A stretch of DNA of 54,928 nt from a virus. Where the stretch lies: positions 1 through 54,928 of the IMG/VR virus record IMGVR_UViG_3300032092_000038, one strand, 5' to 3'. Position numbers and translations under genes: made by a program. The notes below the pieces were generated by a model. The model was given only the letters and a program-made list of their open reading frames with translations, was not told the DNA's origin and searched no databases. Positions 34,216 through 42,991 of this stretch are shown here, piece by piece (positions within the stretch are counted from its first letter, which is position 1; every line of letters starts with the position of its first letter).

Positions 34216-35844
34216 ATGCCAACAGTTGTGCAATTTAGACGTGGTAATACTACACAAAATAATGCCTTTACTGGAGCAGAAGGCGAACTAACAGTAGATA
34301 CTACGTTAGACACAATTCGTGTTCACGATGGAGCTACTGCTGGTGGGTTTGAGTTAGTACAGAAAGCTGCTACACAAACTCTAACCAACAAGACAATTAA
34401 CCTAACAAGTAATACTTTATCCGCAACACTGGCACAATTAAATACTGCGGTTTCTGACGCAGATCTTGTTTCCTTAGACGGTTCAGAAACTCTAACAAAC
34501 AAAACTTTAACATCGCCAGTTTTAAATACTCCGTCTGTCGGAACATCTCTGGCATCTGCGAGCGCATCGTTTACTTTACTAGACACACCAACAACAATTA
34601 ACTTTGGTGCTGCAGCAACCACATTTAATATTGGTAACACTGGTACTGGCGTAAATACAGTAAACTTAGCTACTGCTGCTACTGGTTCAGGTGTCACAAA
34701 AACATTAAATCTTGGTACTGGTGGTGCATCAGGTTCTACAACAAACATTAACATTGGTTCTGCTAGTGGTGGTACTACAACAATCAATAAAGATCTAGTT
34801 GTTTCAGGCGACTTAACAGTAAACGGAACAACTACAACAATTAACTCAACAACTCTAGCAGTTGATGATAAGAATATTGTACTTGGAGATATTGCTACTC
34901 CTACAGATACTACAGCAGATGGTGGTGGTATTACTCTTAAAGGTGCAACAGATAAGACCTTTACTTATGTAAACGCAACTGGATTGTGGACAGCAAACAT
35001 TGGTATTGAAGCTACTTCTTTCAAAGGTTCTGCTAACTTAACTGGTGGAACAATTGCTAATATTACAGGATTGGGTTTTAATGCTGGAGTTTCTGTTGCT
35101 GAGTTTAGTGCCGACGGAACATTAGCTGGAAACGCTGATGATGCAATCCCAACAGAGAAAGCAGTTAAGACCTATGTAGATGGTCAGAATTCAGTTTCAC
35201 AAACACTTACAAATAAAACGATTGCTCTGGGTAGCAATACTGTAAGTGGAACATTGGCTCAGTTTAATACTGCTGTAACCGATGCTGACTTGGCATCTCT
35301 TGCTGGTTCTGAAACTCTAACAAATAAAACTATTAGTGGTGCAAACAACACTCTATCTAATATTGGCAACTCTTCTCTAACAAATAGTAGCATCAGCATT
35401 AATGGTTCTGCTGTTTCACTAGGTGGTTCTGTTACTGGTCTTGCTGTTACTTCGGGTAAACTATCGCAGTTTGCTGCTACATCTTCAGCTGAATTACTTG
35501 GTGTTATTTCTGACGAAACAGGTTCTGGCGCATTAGTATTTGGTACAAGCCCAACGCTAACAACTGCTACATTAAATGGCAATACAAATATTACTGGTCA
35601 CTTCTTGCCAACAGCAAACATTACCTATGACTTAGGTAGCGCAACAAATAGATTCCGTGACTTATACCTAGCAGGTACAACTATCTACTTGGGTACTACA
35701 AAAATTATGCTTGACGCTAATGGCGACATGATGACAAATAAAAATGCAGCAGGTGGATACCCTTCTGCAAGTAATACGGCGATGGCCACAAAAGCTGGCG
35801 CTGGATTAGCAGGGTTACCTTTCGCCATCGCTCTTGGAGGTTAA
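34216..35844 (+). CDS. Tail fibre protein (542 aa) with duplicated LTNKT repeat
   Basis: N-terminus VVQFRRGNTTQNNAFTGAEG, ELTVDTTLDTIRVHDG is the shared fibre attachment-type domain. It carries two copies of a roughly 44-residue QTLTNKTI...LAQ.NTAV.DADL.SL.GSETLTNKT unit (copy 1 at residues 54-97; copy 2 encoded at about 35195-35330). It also has shaft segments TTFNIGNTGTGVNTVNLAT and TVNGTTTTINSTTLAVDDKNIVLGD (split here), all typical of cyanophage-type fibres, and a SATNRFRDLYLAGTTIYLGT unit near the end. The last residues are PFAIALGG, with GGAGG inside those codons acting as ribosome site for gene 13. Receptor role inferred. Confidence 0.87.
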   Translation: MPTVVQFRRGNTTQNNAFTGAEGELTVDTTLDTIRVHDGATAGGFELVQKAATQTLTNKTINLTSNTLSATLAQLNTAVSDADLVSLDGSETLTNKTLTSPVLNTPSVGTSLASASASFTLLDTPTTINFGAAATTFNIGNTGTGVNTVNLATAATGSGVTKTLNLGTGGASGSTTNINIGSASGGTTTINKDLVVSGDLTVNGTTTTINSTTLAVDDKNIVLGDIATPTDTTADGGGITLKGATDKTFTYVNATGLWTANIGIEATSFKGSANLTGGTIANITGLGFNAGVSVAEFSADGTLAGNADDAIPTEKAVKTYVDGQNSVSQTLTNKTIALGSNTVSGTLAQFNTAVTDADLASLAGSETLTNKTISGANNTLSNIGNSSLTNSSISINGSAVSLGGSVTGLAVTSGKLSQFAATSSAELLGVISDETGSGALVFGTSPTLTTATLNGNTNITGHFLPTANITYDLGSATNRFRDLYLAGTTIYLGTTKIMLDANGDMMTNKNAAGGYPSASNTAMATKAGAGLAGLPFAIALGG

Positions 35845-35845
35845 T

Positions 35846-36586
35846 ATGGCAGTATCATCAAGACAAGGTTTAAAAGAATATTGCCTAAGAGAGTTGGGCG
35901 CACCAGTAGTAGAGATTAACGTAGATGATGATCAATTAGAAGATCGTATTGACGAAGCTCTAGAATACTGGAGACAATACCACTATGATGGTATTGAAAA
36001 AATCTATATGAAACACCAAGTTACTGCAACTGACATCACTAACAGATACATTCCTGTTAACGATTTAGTATATGGTGTTACACGTGTGTTTCCAATTATT
36101 TCAAGCACAACAACTTCTAAGTCTATTTTTGATTTACAATATCAATTAAGACTAAACGATTTGTATGACTTAACATCTACATCAATCATCTACTATAAAA
36201 CAGTAATGAATCATTTGGCACTATTAGATAATGTGTTGAATGGTAGCGTTATGTATAGATTCAATAGACTTCAGGATCGTTTACACATTGACATTGATTG
36301 GGGTACTGAAGTTACTCAAGGACAATTTATTTTGGTTGAAGCATATCGTGTACTAGACCCAACAACATTCCCTAAAGTTTGGAATGAACAGTGGTTAAAA
36401 CACTATACCTCTGCGTTATTTAAAAAGCAGTGGGGTACTAACCTGAAAAAATTTAATGGTCTTCAACTTCCAGGTGGCGTAACAATAGACGGTGATGGAC
36501 TTTACAGAGAGGCTATCGAAGAGATGCGCATGTTAGAAGATAACCTTCAAAACAAATCTGCGCCATTAGAATTTTTCATGGGATAA
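35846..36586 (+). CDS. 13: Neck protein gp13
   Basis: gp13 and gp14 build the neck that closes the filled head and receives the tail. This 246-aa product (T4: 309) shows the gp13 pattern: LKEYCLRELGAPVVEINVDD, ALEYWRQYHYDGIEKIY near the start, YQLRLNDLYDL in the middle and QFILVEAYRVLDP followed by WLKHYTSALFKKQWG. ATG 35846 is chosen because GGAGG lies five bases upstream; an in-frame TTG at 35834 is inside the previous gene and poorly placed. It is followed by gene 14 after three bases. Confidence 0.93.
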   Translation: MAVSSRQGLKEYCLRELGAPVVEINVDDDQLEDRIDEALEYWRQYHYDGIEKIYMKHQVTATDITNRYIPVNDLVYGVTRVFPIISSTTTSKSIFDLQYQLRLNDLYDLTSTSIIYYKTVMNHLALLDNVLNGSVMYRFNRLQDRLHIDIDWGTEVTQGQFILVEAYRVLDPTTFPKVWNEQWLKHYTSALFKKQWGTNLKKFNGLQLPGGVTIDGDGLYREAIEEMRMLEDNLQNKSAPLEFFMG

Positions 36587-36589
36587 ATT

Positions 36590-37246
36590 ATGGCACGCAA
36601 TGTCTATTTTACCAATGGAACAAAAAACGAACAGTATCTAATAGAAGATCTGATTGTTGAGTCTCTAGCAATTTATGGCCAAGAGATGTATTATATTCCA
36701 AGAACTCTTATCGCAAAGGATGAGATTCTTGGCGAAGATCGTTTAAGCAAATTTAAAACAGCTTATCCTATCGAGATGTACTTTGAGAACATTGACGCTT
36801 TTGATGGTCAAGGTGCATTTATTCAGAAGTTCGGTTTGATGAATGAATTTAGCGCAACACTTACTGTTGCTCGTCGTCGTTGGGAACAACTCGTTGGAAG
36901 ATTTGGACAAACAATAATTCCAAATAGACCAAACGAAGGAGACTTACTATATTTTCCTTTGTCTGGTGGTCTATTTGAAATTAAATTCGTTAAACACGAA
37001 GATCCGTTTTATCAACTTGGTAGACTTTATGTCTATAAATTACAAGTTGAGTTGTTTCAATATGCTTCTGAGAAAATTGATACAGGTCTTCCTAGTATCG
37101 ATGTGTTCGAAAACTTGAAGTCGTTTGATGTAAACATTAATTCTGATGTGCAAAAGTCGCAATCATTTGGCGATAACACTAAGTTTAAGACTGAAGCAAA
37201 CAATGTGTTGTTTGATAAAAATAATCCATTTGGGGATGTGAATTAA
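36590..37246 (+). CDS. 14: Neck protein gp14
   Basis: A 218-aa neck protein (T4 gp14: 256). Family features include ARNVYFTNGTKNEQYLIEDL at the start, YYIPRTLIAKDEILGED, SATLTVARRRWEQLVG, and the RPNEGDLLYFPLSGGLFEIKF stretch (given in parts: RPNEGDLLYFPL, SGGLFEIKF), then FYQLGRLYVYKLQVELFQY. It acts with gp13 on the head side of the neck. Its stop overlaps the gene 15 start (TAATG). Confidence 0.94.
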   Translation: MARNVYFTNGTKNEQYLIEDLIVESLAIYGQEMYYIPRTLIAKDEILGEDRLSKFKTAYPIEMYFENIDAFDGQGAFIQKFGLMNEFSATLTVARRRWEQLVGRFGQTIIPNRPNEGDLLYFPLSGGLFEIKFVKHEDPFYQLGRLYVYKLQVELFQYASEKIDTGLPSIDVFENLKSFDVNINSDVQKSQSFGDNTKFKTEANNVLFDKNNPFGDVN

Positions 37247-37989
37247 TGTTAGTCGGTGACGTATTCTATCATGGTATTATTAGAAAGACTATCGTAGCGT
37301 TCGGTAGTCTGTTTAGTAACATCCAAATAGAAAGAAAAATGAAAGATGGAACAAATGCTATTGCGCAAACTCTTAAAGTGCCAATCGCATATGCACCAAA
37401 AGAAAAATGGATCGTTCGTCTAGACGAAGATCCAACATTAGATAAACAAGTATATACAACACTTCCTAGAATGTCGTTTGAGATAACTGGTATTTCATAT
37501 GACGCTAATAGAAAGTTAAACAGAATGAACCAGCTTGCTTGTTATAAGCCAGCTGCTGGAGCCACCCCAGCATCGTATACAAAAATGTATACGCCAGTTC
37601 CATATAATATAGATATATCTCTATACGTTCTAACAAAAACGCAAGAAGATGCTATGCAGATTGTAGAGCAAATTCTTCCATACTTTACGCCAGAGTTTAC
37701 TTTGTCGTTAAAGTCTGTTCCAGAAATGAACGTAGTAAATGATGTTCCAATCATCTTGAATTCTGTTTCAGTCCAAGATGATTATGATGGAGATTTTCAA
37801 ACTAGACGTTTTGTAACATATACGCTTACGTTTAGTTTAAAAGTTAATTTATATGGACCAACTGATAGTGGTGGACCAATTAAGAAAGTGTTTGTGCAAA
37901 CTACAGGAGATGCACCAGCACTATATACAGCTGATCAAGCAAACCCAATTGCTACTATAAATGAAAATTGGGACGAGGATAATTTCTAA
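37246..37989 (+). CDS. 15: Tail completion / sheath terminator gp15
   Basis: gp15 forms a hexamer capping the finished sheath and tube and binds the neck. The 247-aa product (T4: 272) has the characteristic LVGDVFYHGIIRKTIVAFGS opening, KVPIAYAPKEKWIVRL, TLPRMSFEITGISYDANRKL and YNIDISLYVLTKTQEDAMQI motifs. It follows gene 14 with a one-base overlap, as in T4-like neck operons. Confidence 0.96.
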   Translation: MLVGDVFYHGIIRKTIVAFGSLFSNIQIERKMKDGTNAIAQTLKVPIAYAPKEKWIVRLDEDPTLDKQVYTTLPRMSFEITGISYDANRKLNRMNQLACYKPAAGATPASYTKMYTPVPYNIDISLYVLTKTQEDAMQIVEQILPYFTPEFTLSLKSVPEMNVVNDVPIILNSVSVQDDYDGDFQTRRFVTYTLTFSLKVNLYGPTDSGGPIKKVFVQTTGDAPALYTADQANPIATINENWDEDNF

Positions 37990-37999
37990 GGGGTAGAAA

Positions 38000-38941
38000 A
38001 TGGCAAAACAACTAATTAATGTTGGAACAACACCAAACGATGGTACTGGTGACACGCTGCGCGATGCTGGCGTCAAAGTAAATAGTACATTAACTGAATT
38101 GTATGATGCTCTTGGAGGTAGTTCTGGAGCTACTACATTAAAGGTTAGCATTGCTGGCGCAGCTTCGGGAGACGCTTTGCGTTGGAACGGAACAACATTT
38201 GCTCCAGCAAGTATCGCTACTGATACAAACACTCAATACGCAATTTCATCAGAGACAGCAACTGGTGGTGTAAACCTGCGCTTAACAGGCACAGATGCTA
38301 GTACTGATAATGTTAAGTTCGCTTCAGGAACTAACATGACGGTTGTTAGAACTGATGCTAACACAATTACATTAAATTCTACTGACACCAATACAACATA
38401 TGACATTACAGCAGAAACATTATTTGCTGGACAGATTACACTAAGACTTGCTTCGTTAAATCCATCTGGAACTAAAGACCTTGCTATTATTGCTGGTGAT
38501 GGTATTACTCTATCATCATCTCTAAATACAGCCTTCCAGATTACTAACGATGGCGTAAAAACAGTCAATGGTGTAAAGGGTGATATTTTTATGCACCCAT
38601 CATTATCGTTTAGTTTCGGTGGCGCTCTAACAACTGAGTACAACGTAACAGGTTCTGGTCTTCCATCTGCTGGTGTTGGCGACCCAACTTTATATGTGTA
38701 TCGTGGTCATACATACCGTTTTACAAATACACGTTCAGGACAAATTTTAGAAATTCTAGACAGTTCAAACGTGGCACCTGCGACATCATATATTTCATCA
38801 ACTGGCGCAACAAGAAACGAAGCTGACCAAAACGAAACTGTTACTTTCACGATTCCTATGGATGCTGCTACTGGCGCAACATTTAAGTATCGCAGTAAAA
38901 CAAATCCAGGAACTATGTTAGGTACTATTACTGTAGTTTAA
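38000..38941 (+). CDS. Virion protein with C-terminal cupredoxin-like domain, in the gene-16 position
   Basis: A 313-aa protein. The N-terminus LINVGTTPNDGTGDTLRDAG with VNSTLTELYDAL is the common opening of many fibre-like proteins in T4-like marine phages. The middle holds short beta repeats (about residues 45-190). Residues about 225-313 resemble a cupredoxin-type sandwich (DPTLYVYRGHTYRFTN, VTFTIPMDAA, FKYRSKTNPGTMLGTITVV), but the usual Cys/His copper ligands are not visible. T4 has the small terminase gene 16 between 15 and 17, and this protein does not look like gp16. Structural role inferred. It overlaps gene 17 by one base. Confidence 0.8.
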   Translation: MAKQLINVGTTPNDGTGDTLRDAGVKVNSTLTELYDALGGSSGATTLKVSIAGAASGDALRWNGTTFAPASIATDTNTQYAISSETATGGVNLRLTGTDASTDNVKFASGTNMTVVRTDANTITLNSTDTNTTYDITAETLFAGQITLRLASLNPSGTKDLAIIAGDGITLSSSLNTAFQITNDGVKTVNGVKGDIFMHPSLSFSFGGALTTEYNVTGSGLPSAGVGDPTLYVYRGHTYRFTNTRSGQILEILDSSNVAPATSYISSTGATRNEADQNETVTFTIPMDAATGATFKYRSKTNPGTMLGTITVV

Positions 38942-40521
38942 TGGCTGATTTTTATAATTCGAATGCCTCAGTAAAAGCTGCTGGCGTAAAAATTGAGTTT
39001 ACGCCAGAGCAAGTACAAGAGTATATAAAATGTTCGCAAGATCCAATTTACTTTATTGACAACTACTGTTATATCGTAACTCTTGATGAAGGGTTACAGC
39101 CATTTAAGTTGTATGATTGTCAAAAAGAAAAAGTTCAACTTATACATAATGAACGTAAGGTAATTTTGATGGAAGGTCGTCAGCAAGGTAAGACGACCAC
39201 TTCTGCTGCATATATTTTATGGTATACCATTTTTAATGACAGTAAGACCGTTGCGGTGTTGGCTAACAAGGCAAAGACAGCGCAGGAAATTTTATCTCGT
39301 TATCAGTTGATGTATGAGAATCTTCCAGTTTGGTTACAACAAGGTGTTACCACTTGGAACAAAGGTGATATTGAATTAGAAAATGGTAGTAAAGTATTTA
39401 CTGCTGCGACAACTATTTCGGGTATCCGTTCTAAGTCTGTAAACTTATTGTATATTGACGAAGCAGCGATTATCCCAAACCAAATTGCTGAGGGTTTCTT
39501 TACTTCTGTTTATCCAACAATTTCTGCTGGTAAAACGACTAAGATCCTAATCACTTCTACACCTCTTGGATATAATCATTTCTGGAAATTTTGGAATGAT
39601 GCTGAGAACGGTAGAAACGACTTTAAACATATGTTCATCCCTTACTGGAAAATTCCAGGTAGAGATGAAGTTTGGGCTGAAGAGCAAAGAAGACAGCTTG
39701 GCGAAATTAAGTTCAACCAAGAGGTTCTTTGTAAGTTTCTTGGTTCTGCGCTTACACTTATTGCTGCAGATACTATCGCCCAAATGTCGCCATCGCCTTA
39801 TGTTTTCCAGAAAGATGGACTTGATGTTATCACCCCTCCAGAAGAAGGGCATGTCTATACCTTGGTAGCTGATATTGCTCGTGGGGTTGAAGGCGATTAT
39901 AGTGCGTTTACGGTTACTGATGTTACAGAAGTACCATATCGCATTGTAGCTAAATATAGGAATAATTCAGTCAGTCCTATGTTTTACCCTTCTATAATTG
40001 AGAAGGTGGGTAGAGAATACAATAATGCTTTTGTGCTTGTAGAACAAAATACAAGCGATCAAGTTACTGATATTTTATACAACGAATTAGAATACGAAAA
40101 TATATTATTCGTCAACAGAACCACAAAGGGGCAATTTGTCTCTGGTGGCTTTGGTGGTGGTAAGACTCAGTTGGGTGTTTACACGGATAAGGCAGTCAAA
40201 AGACGTGGTTGCATGAATCTGAAAACTCTAATTGAAGAGAAGAAATTGTTGATCACGGACTTTGATGCAATTTCTGAGATTTCAACTTTCATCGAATCGA
40301 AAGGATCTTTCGCTGCAGATGACGGTTATCATGACGATATCGTTATGACTTTGGTTCTTTTTGCTTGGTTGTCAACCCAGCCATACTTTAAGGAGCTTAC
40401 TGACGTTAATATGAGAACTGTTATATACGAAAAACAAATACAAGCAATAGAAGAACAGTTAACACCATTCGGGTTTATTTCGGATGGCAGGGAAGAGGAA
40501 GCTGCGCCTTTGAATTTCTAA
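38941..40521 (+). CDS. 17: Terminase large subunit gp17
   Basis: The packaging motor: an ATPase that pumps DNA into the prohead and a nuclease that cuts concatemers. The 526-aa product (T4: 610) has Walker A GRQQGKTT (79-86), Walker B LLYIDE (169-174), and coupling motif SADIS-like ITSTPLG (205-211). The RNase-H-type nuclease has acidic residues at D311 (VADIARG), E368 (LVEQN) and D465/D466 (YHDDIVM), equivalent to the T4 catalytic triad. The small subunit is not recognised in this window. Confidence 0.97.
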   Translation: MADFYNSNASVKAAGVKIEFTPEQVQEYIKCSQDPIYFIDNYCYIVTLDEGLQPFKLYDCQKEKVQLIHNERKVILMEGRQQGKTTTSAAYILWYTIFNDSKTVAVLANKAKTAQEILSRYQLMYENLPVWLQQGVTTWNKGDIELENGSKVFTAATTISGIRSKSVNLLYIDEAAIIPNQIAEGFFTSVYPTISAGKTTKILITSTPLGYNHFWKFWNDAENGRNDFKHMFIPYWKIPGRDEVWAEEQRRQLGEIKFNQEVLCKFLGSALTLIAADTIAQMSPSPYVFQKDGLDVITPPEEGHVYTLVADIARGVEGDYSAFTVTDVTEVPYRIVAKYRNNSVSPMFYPSIIEKVGREYNNAFVLVEQNTSDQVTDILYNELEYENILFVNRTTKGQFVSGGFGGGKTQLGVYTDKAVKRRGCMNLKTLIEEKKLLITDFDAISEISTFIESKGSFAADDGYHDDIVMTLVLFAWLSTQPYFKELTDVNMRTVIYEKQIQAIEEQLTPFGFISDGREEEAAPLNF

Positions 40522-40534
40522 AAATGCGAAATTA

Positions 40535-40541
40535 CTAAATA
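40535..40541 (+). promoter_or_regulatory. Late promoter box (CTAAATA) for the sheath gene
   Basis: ACTAAATA lies in the 84-base gap between genes 17 and 18, 64 bases before the gene 18 ATG. The rest of the gap holds only an A+T-rich leader and a strong AAGGAG site. Confidence 0.65.
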
Positions 40542-40605
40542 ATACTATGCAGTCCGTGCTCCTCAGCAAACAAAATAACATGTATATGTAATAAGGAGAA
40601 TTACA

Positions 40606-42324
40606 ATGCCTTTCCAACTTAGTCCTGGCGTTGCAGTCGTAGAAAAAGATTTCACTTCAATTGTTCCAGCAGTATCTACTTCTGCTGGTGCTTTTGCTGG
40701 CGCATTTGCGTGGGGTCCTGTAGAGGATCCTGTTCAGATCGCTTCTGAAAACGAACTTGTTGACAGATTCGGTAAAGCTACCGACAACAATTTTATCCCT
40801 TTCTTGACAGCAGCAAACTTCCTATCATACGCTAATAACCTGTTGGTTGTTCGTACTGATGGTACAAGTCTTAAAAATGCGGTGTCATCTGGTACACCAA
40901 TCGTAATCAAAAACGCAGATACTTATGCTTCCAGCTTTGCAACTGGCCAAGCAAACGTAGGTGAGTTCGCTGCCAAATATCCAGGAACATTGGGTAACTC
41001 TTTAGAAGTTATCGCAGTGGACAAGGATTCATGGTCTGCTTTCCAAACTGCTCAACCAGCAGTTGCTGCTCAGTTTGAGTTCTCTCCAGACACTTCACCT
41101 TATGCTAAGAATGCTGGCAAAACAGGTGCTGAAGATGAATTGCACATTTTAGTCCTAGACAAGAATGGTGCATGGTCTGGTGTAGCAGGAACTGTTCTAG
41201 AAAAATTCGTTGGTCTATCTAAAGCATCTGATGCTAAGAGATTAGATGGTTCAAACAACTACTACAAAGATGTACTTAACAGCCAATCTAAGTATATCTG
41301 GTGGATGGATCACTCAACTGCTCTTGCTTCTACTGGCGCTGAATGGGGTACTGCTGTTACAACAATCGGTTCTGCTCAGTACAAAGCATTAACTGCTGCA
41401 TTAGATATTACTCTAACAGGTGGTGCTGATGACTTCGCTCCAACTGCAGGCAATCAACAAACTGCTTATACAATCTTCGCTAACGATGAATTGTATGACA
41501 TCTCTCTAGTGATCGCAGGTAAGGCATCTTCTACTGTTGCTACTCACATTATTAACAATATTGCAGAAGTGCGTAAAGATTGCGTTGTGTTCATTTCACC
41601 AGAAGACGCTGATGGTTCTATCATCCTTGGCTCTGACGCTGCTGCTATTACAAAAATTACTGCATACCGTGATGCTCTACCAAGTTCATCATACGCAGTT
41701 CTTGACTCAGGTTTCAAATATCAATACGACCGTTACAACGATAAGTTCCGTTACGTTCCATTGAATGGTGACGTAGCTGGTCTATGTGCTCGTACTGATT
41801 ACACAACAGATCCATGGTTCTCTCCAGGTGGTCTAAATCGTGGTCAAATTAAGAACGTAGTTAAATTGGCAGTTAATCCAGGTAAGACACAACGTGATAC
41901 ACTTTACAAGAAAGGTGTTAACCCAGTTGTTACATTCCCAGGAGAAGGAACTGTTCTATTTGGCGACAAGACTCTATTGGCTGCACCAAGTGCGTTTGAT
42001 AGAATTAACGTGCGTCGCTTGTTTATCGTTCTTGAAAAAGCGATTGCAACTGCTGCTAAATTCCAATTGTTCGAGTTCAACGATTCGTTTACTCGTGCTC
42101 AGTTCCGTAACCTAGTTGAGCCATTCCTACGTGACGTTCAGGGACGTCGTGGTGTGACTGACTTCCGTGTTAAGTGCGATGACACTAACAACACTGGCGA
42201 GGTAATTGATCGCAATGAATTCGTTGCCGAGATCTTCGTTAAACCAAATCGTTCTATTAACTTTATCACTCTAACTTTCGTTGCTTCACGTTCATCAGTG
42301 AACTTTAACGAAATTGGTGGATAA
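40606..42324 (+). CDS. 18: Tail sheath protein gp18
   Basis: The contractile sheath subunit. The 572-aa product (T4: 659) opens with LSPGVAVVEKDFTSIVPAVS, the sheath N-terminal arm, then GAFAGAFAWGPVEDPVQI. The conserved C-terminal domain has AFDRINVRRLFIVLEKAI, FNDSFTRAQFRNLVEPFL and RGVTDFRVKCDDTNN, ending in RSINFITLTFVAS, which supplies the strand exchanged between subunits. It has its own late box and a strong AAGGAG site, consistent with high expression. Confidence 0.97.
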   Translation: MPFQLSPGVAVVEKDFTSIVPAVSTSAGAFAGAFAWGPVEDPVQIASENELVDRFGKATDNNFIPFLTAANFLSYANNLLVVRTDGTSLKNAVSSGTPIVIKNADTYASSFATGQANVGEFAAKYPGTLGNSLEVIAVDKDSWSAFQTAQPAVAAQFEFSPDTSPYAKNAGKTGAEDELHILVLDKNGAWSGVAGTVLEKFVGLSKASDAKRLDGSNNYYKDVLNSQSKYIWWMDHSTALASTGAEWGTAVTTIGSAQYKALTAALDITLTGGADDFAPTAGNQQTAYTIFANDELYDISLVIAGKASSTVATHIINNIAEVRKDCVVFISPEDADGSIILGSDAAAITKITAYRDALPSSSYAVLDSGFKYQYDRYNDKFRYVPLNGDVAGLCARTDYTTDPWFSPGGLNRGQIKNVVKLAVNPGKTQRDTLYKKGVNPVVTFPGEGTVLFGDKTLLAAPSAFDRINVRRLFIVLEKAIATAAKFQLFEFNDSFTRAQFRNLVEPFLRDVQGRRGVTDFRVKCDDTNNTGEVIDRNEFVAEIFVKPNRSINFITLTFVASRSSVNFNEIGG

Positions 42325-42327
42325 TAC

Positions 42328-42334
42328 CTAAATA
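42328..42334 (+). promoter_or_regulatory. Late promoter box (CTAAATA) for the tube gene
   Basis: CCTAAATA lies in the 38-base gap between sheath and tube genes, 35 bases before the gene 19 ATG. A strong AAGGAG site follows it. Confidence 0.6.
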
Positions 42335-42362
42335 ATAGAAGAAAGAATTAAGGAGATATTAA

Positions 42363-42956
42363 ATGGCAAATATTGCTGATTTTAAAGCGCAACTGGTTGG
42401 AGGCGGTGCTCGTCCTAACCAGTTCCGTGTAGAACTTGCTTTCCCTTCATATGTTACTGCTGGGATTATCGCAGGTACTCGTGCTCAGTTTTTATGTAAA
42501 GCTGCGCAATTACCTGCTGCTACGATTGAAGACATCCCTGTCCAATATCGTGGTCGTGCTGTTCACTTTGCTGGCGAGCGTACGTTTGCTCCATGGACTG
42601 TTTCGATTATTAATGACACAACATTCAATATTCGCAATGCGTTCGAACAATGGTCAAACGGTGTTCAAAACTTGACAACTACAAACGGTAGAACTAACCC
42701 ACGTGATTATCAAGTTGACTTGAACGTGCATCAGCTAGACCGTAACGGTGGTATCATTAAGTCTTACAAATTTGTGGATGCATATCCAACAAACATTGGA
42801 GCGATTGCTTTAAGTTTTGATACAACAAATGCTATCGAAGAATTCGAAGTAGAATTTACATACAACTTCTGGTCATCTAATACTGCGACAGCATCTGGTG
42901 TTGGCGTGAACGTATCGATCGATACACCGATCGGTTCACTACCAATCCGTATCTAA
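42363..42956 (+). CDS. 19: Tail tube protein gp19
   Basis: The inner tube through which DNA passes. The 197-aa protein (T4: 163) contains ARPNQFRVELAFPSYV, FLCKAAQLPAATIEDIPVQY, RGRAVHFAGERTFAPWTVSI and RNAFEQWSNGVQN, the typical gp19/Hcp-like tube fold. It is preceded by a late box and AAGGAG, and it follows the sheath gene as in T4. Confidence 0.97.
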   Translation: MANIADFKAQLVGGGARPNQFRVELAFPSYVTAGIIAGTRAQFLCKAAQLPAATIEDIPVQYRGRAVHFAGERTFAPWTVSIINDTTFNIRNAFEQWSNGVQNLTTTNGRTNPRDYQVDLNVHQLDRNGGIIKSYKFVDAYPTNIGAIALSFDTTNAIEEFEVEFTYNFWSSNTATASGVGVNVSIDTPIGSLPIRI

Positions 42957-42991
42957 TACAATTTTTTATAATTATTTGAGAGTAGGTCAGA

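Noticed and set aside
35834-35846. TTG start for gene 13
   Set aside because: It falls inside the preceding gene and overlaps the GGAGG that clearly serves ATG 35846.
37956-37963. TATAAATG near the end of gene 15
   Set aside because: One mismatch to the late box and inside coding sequence; not strong enough to list.
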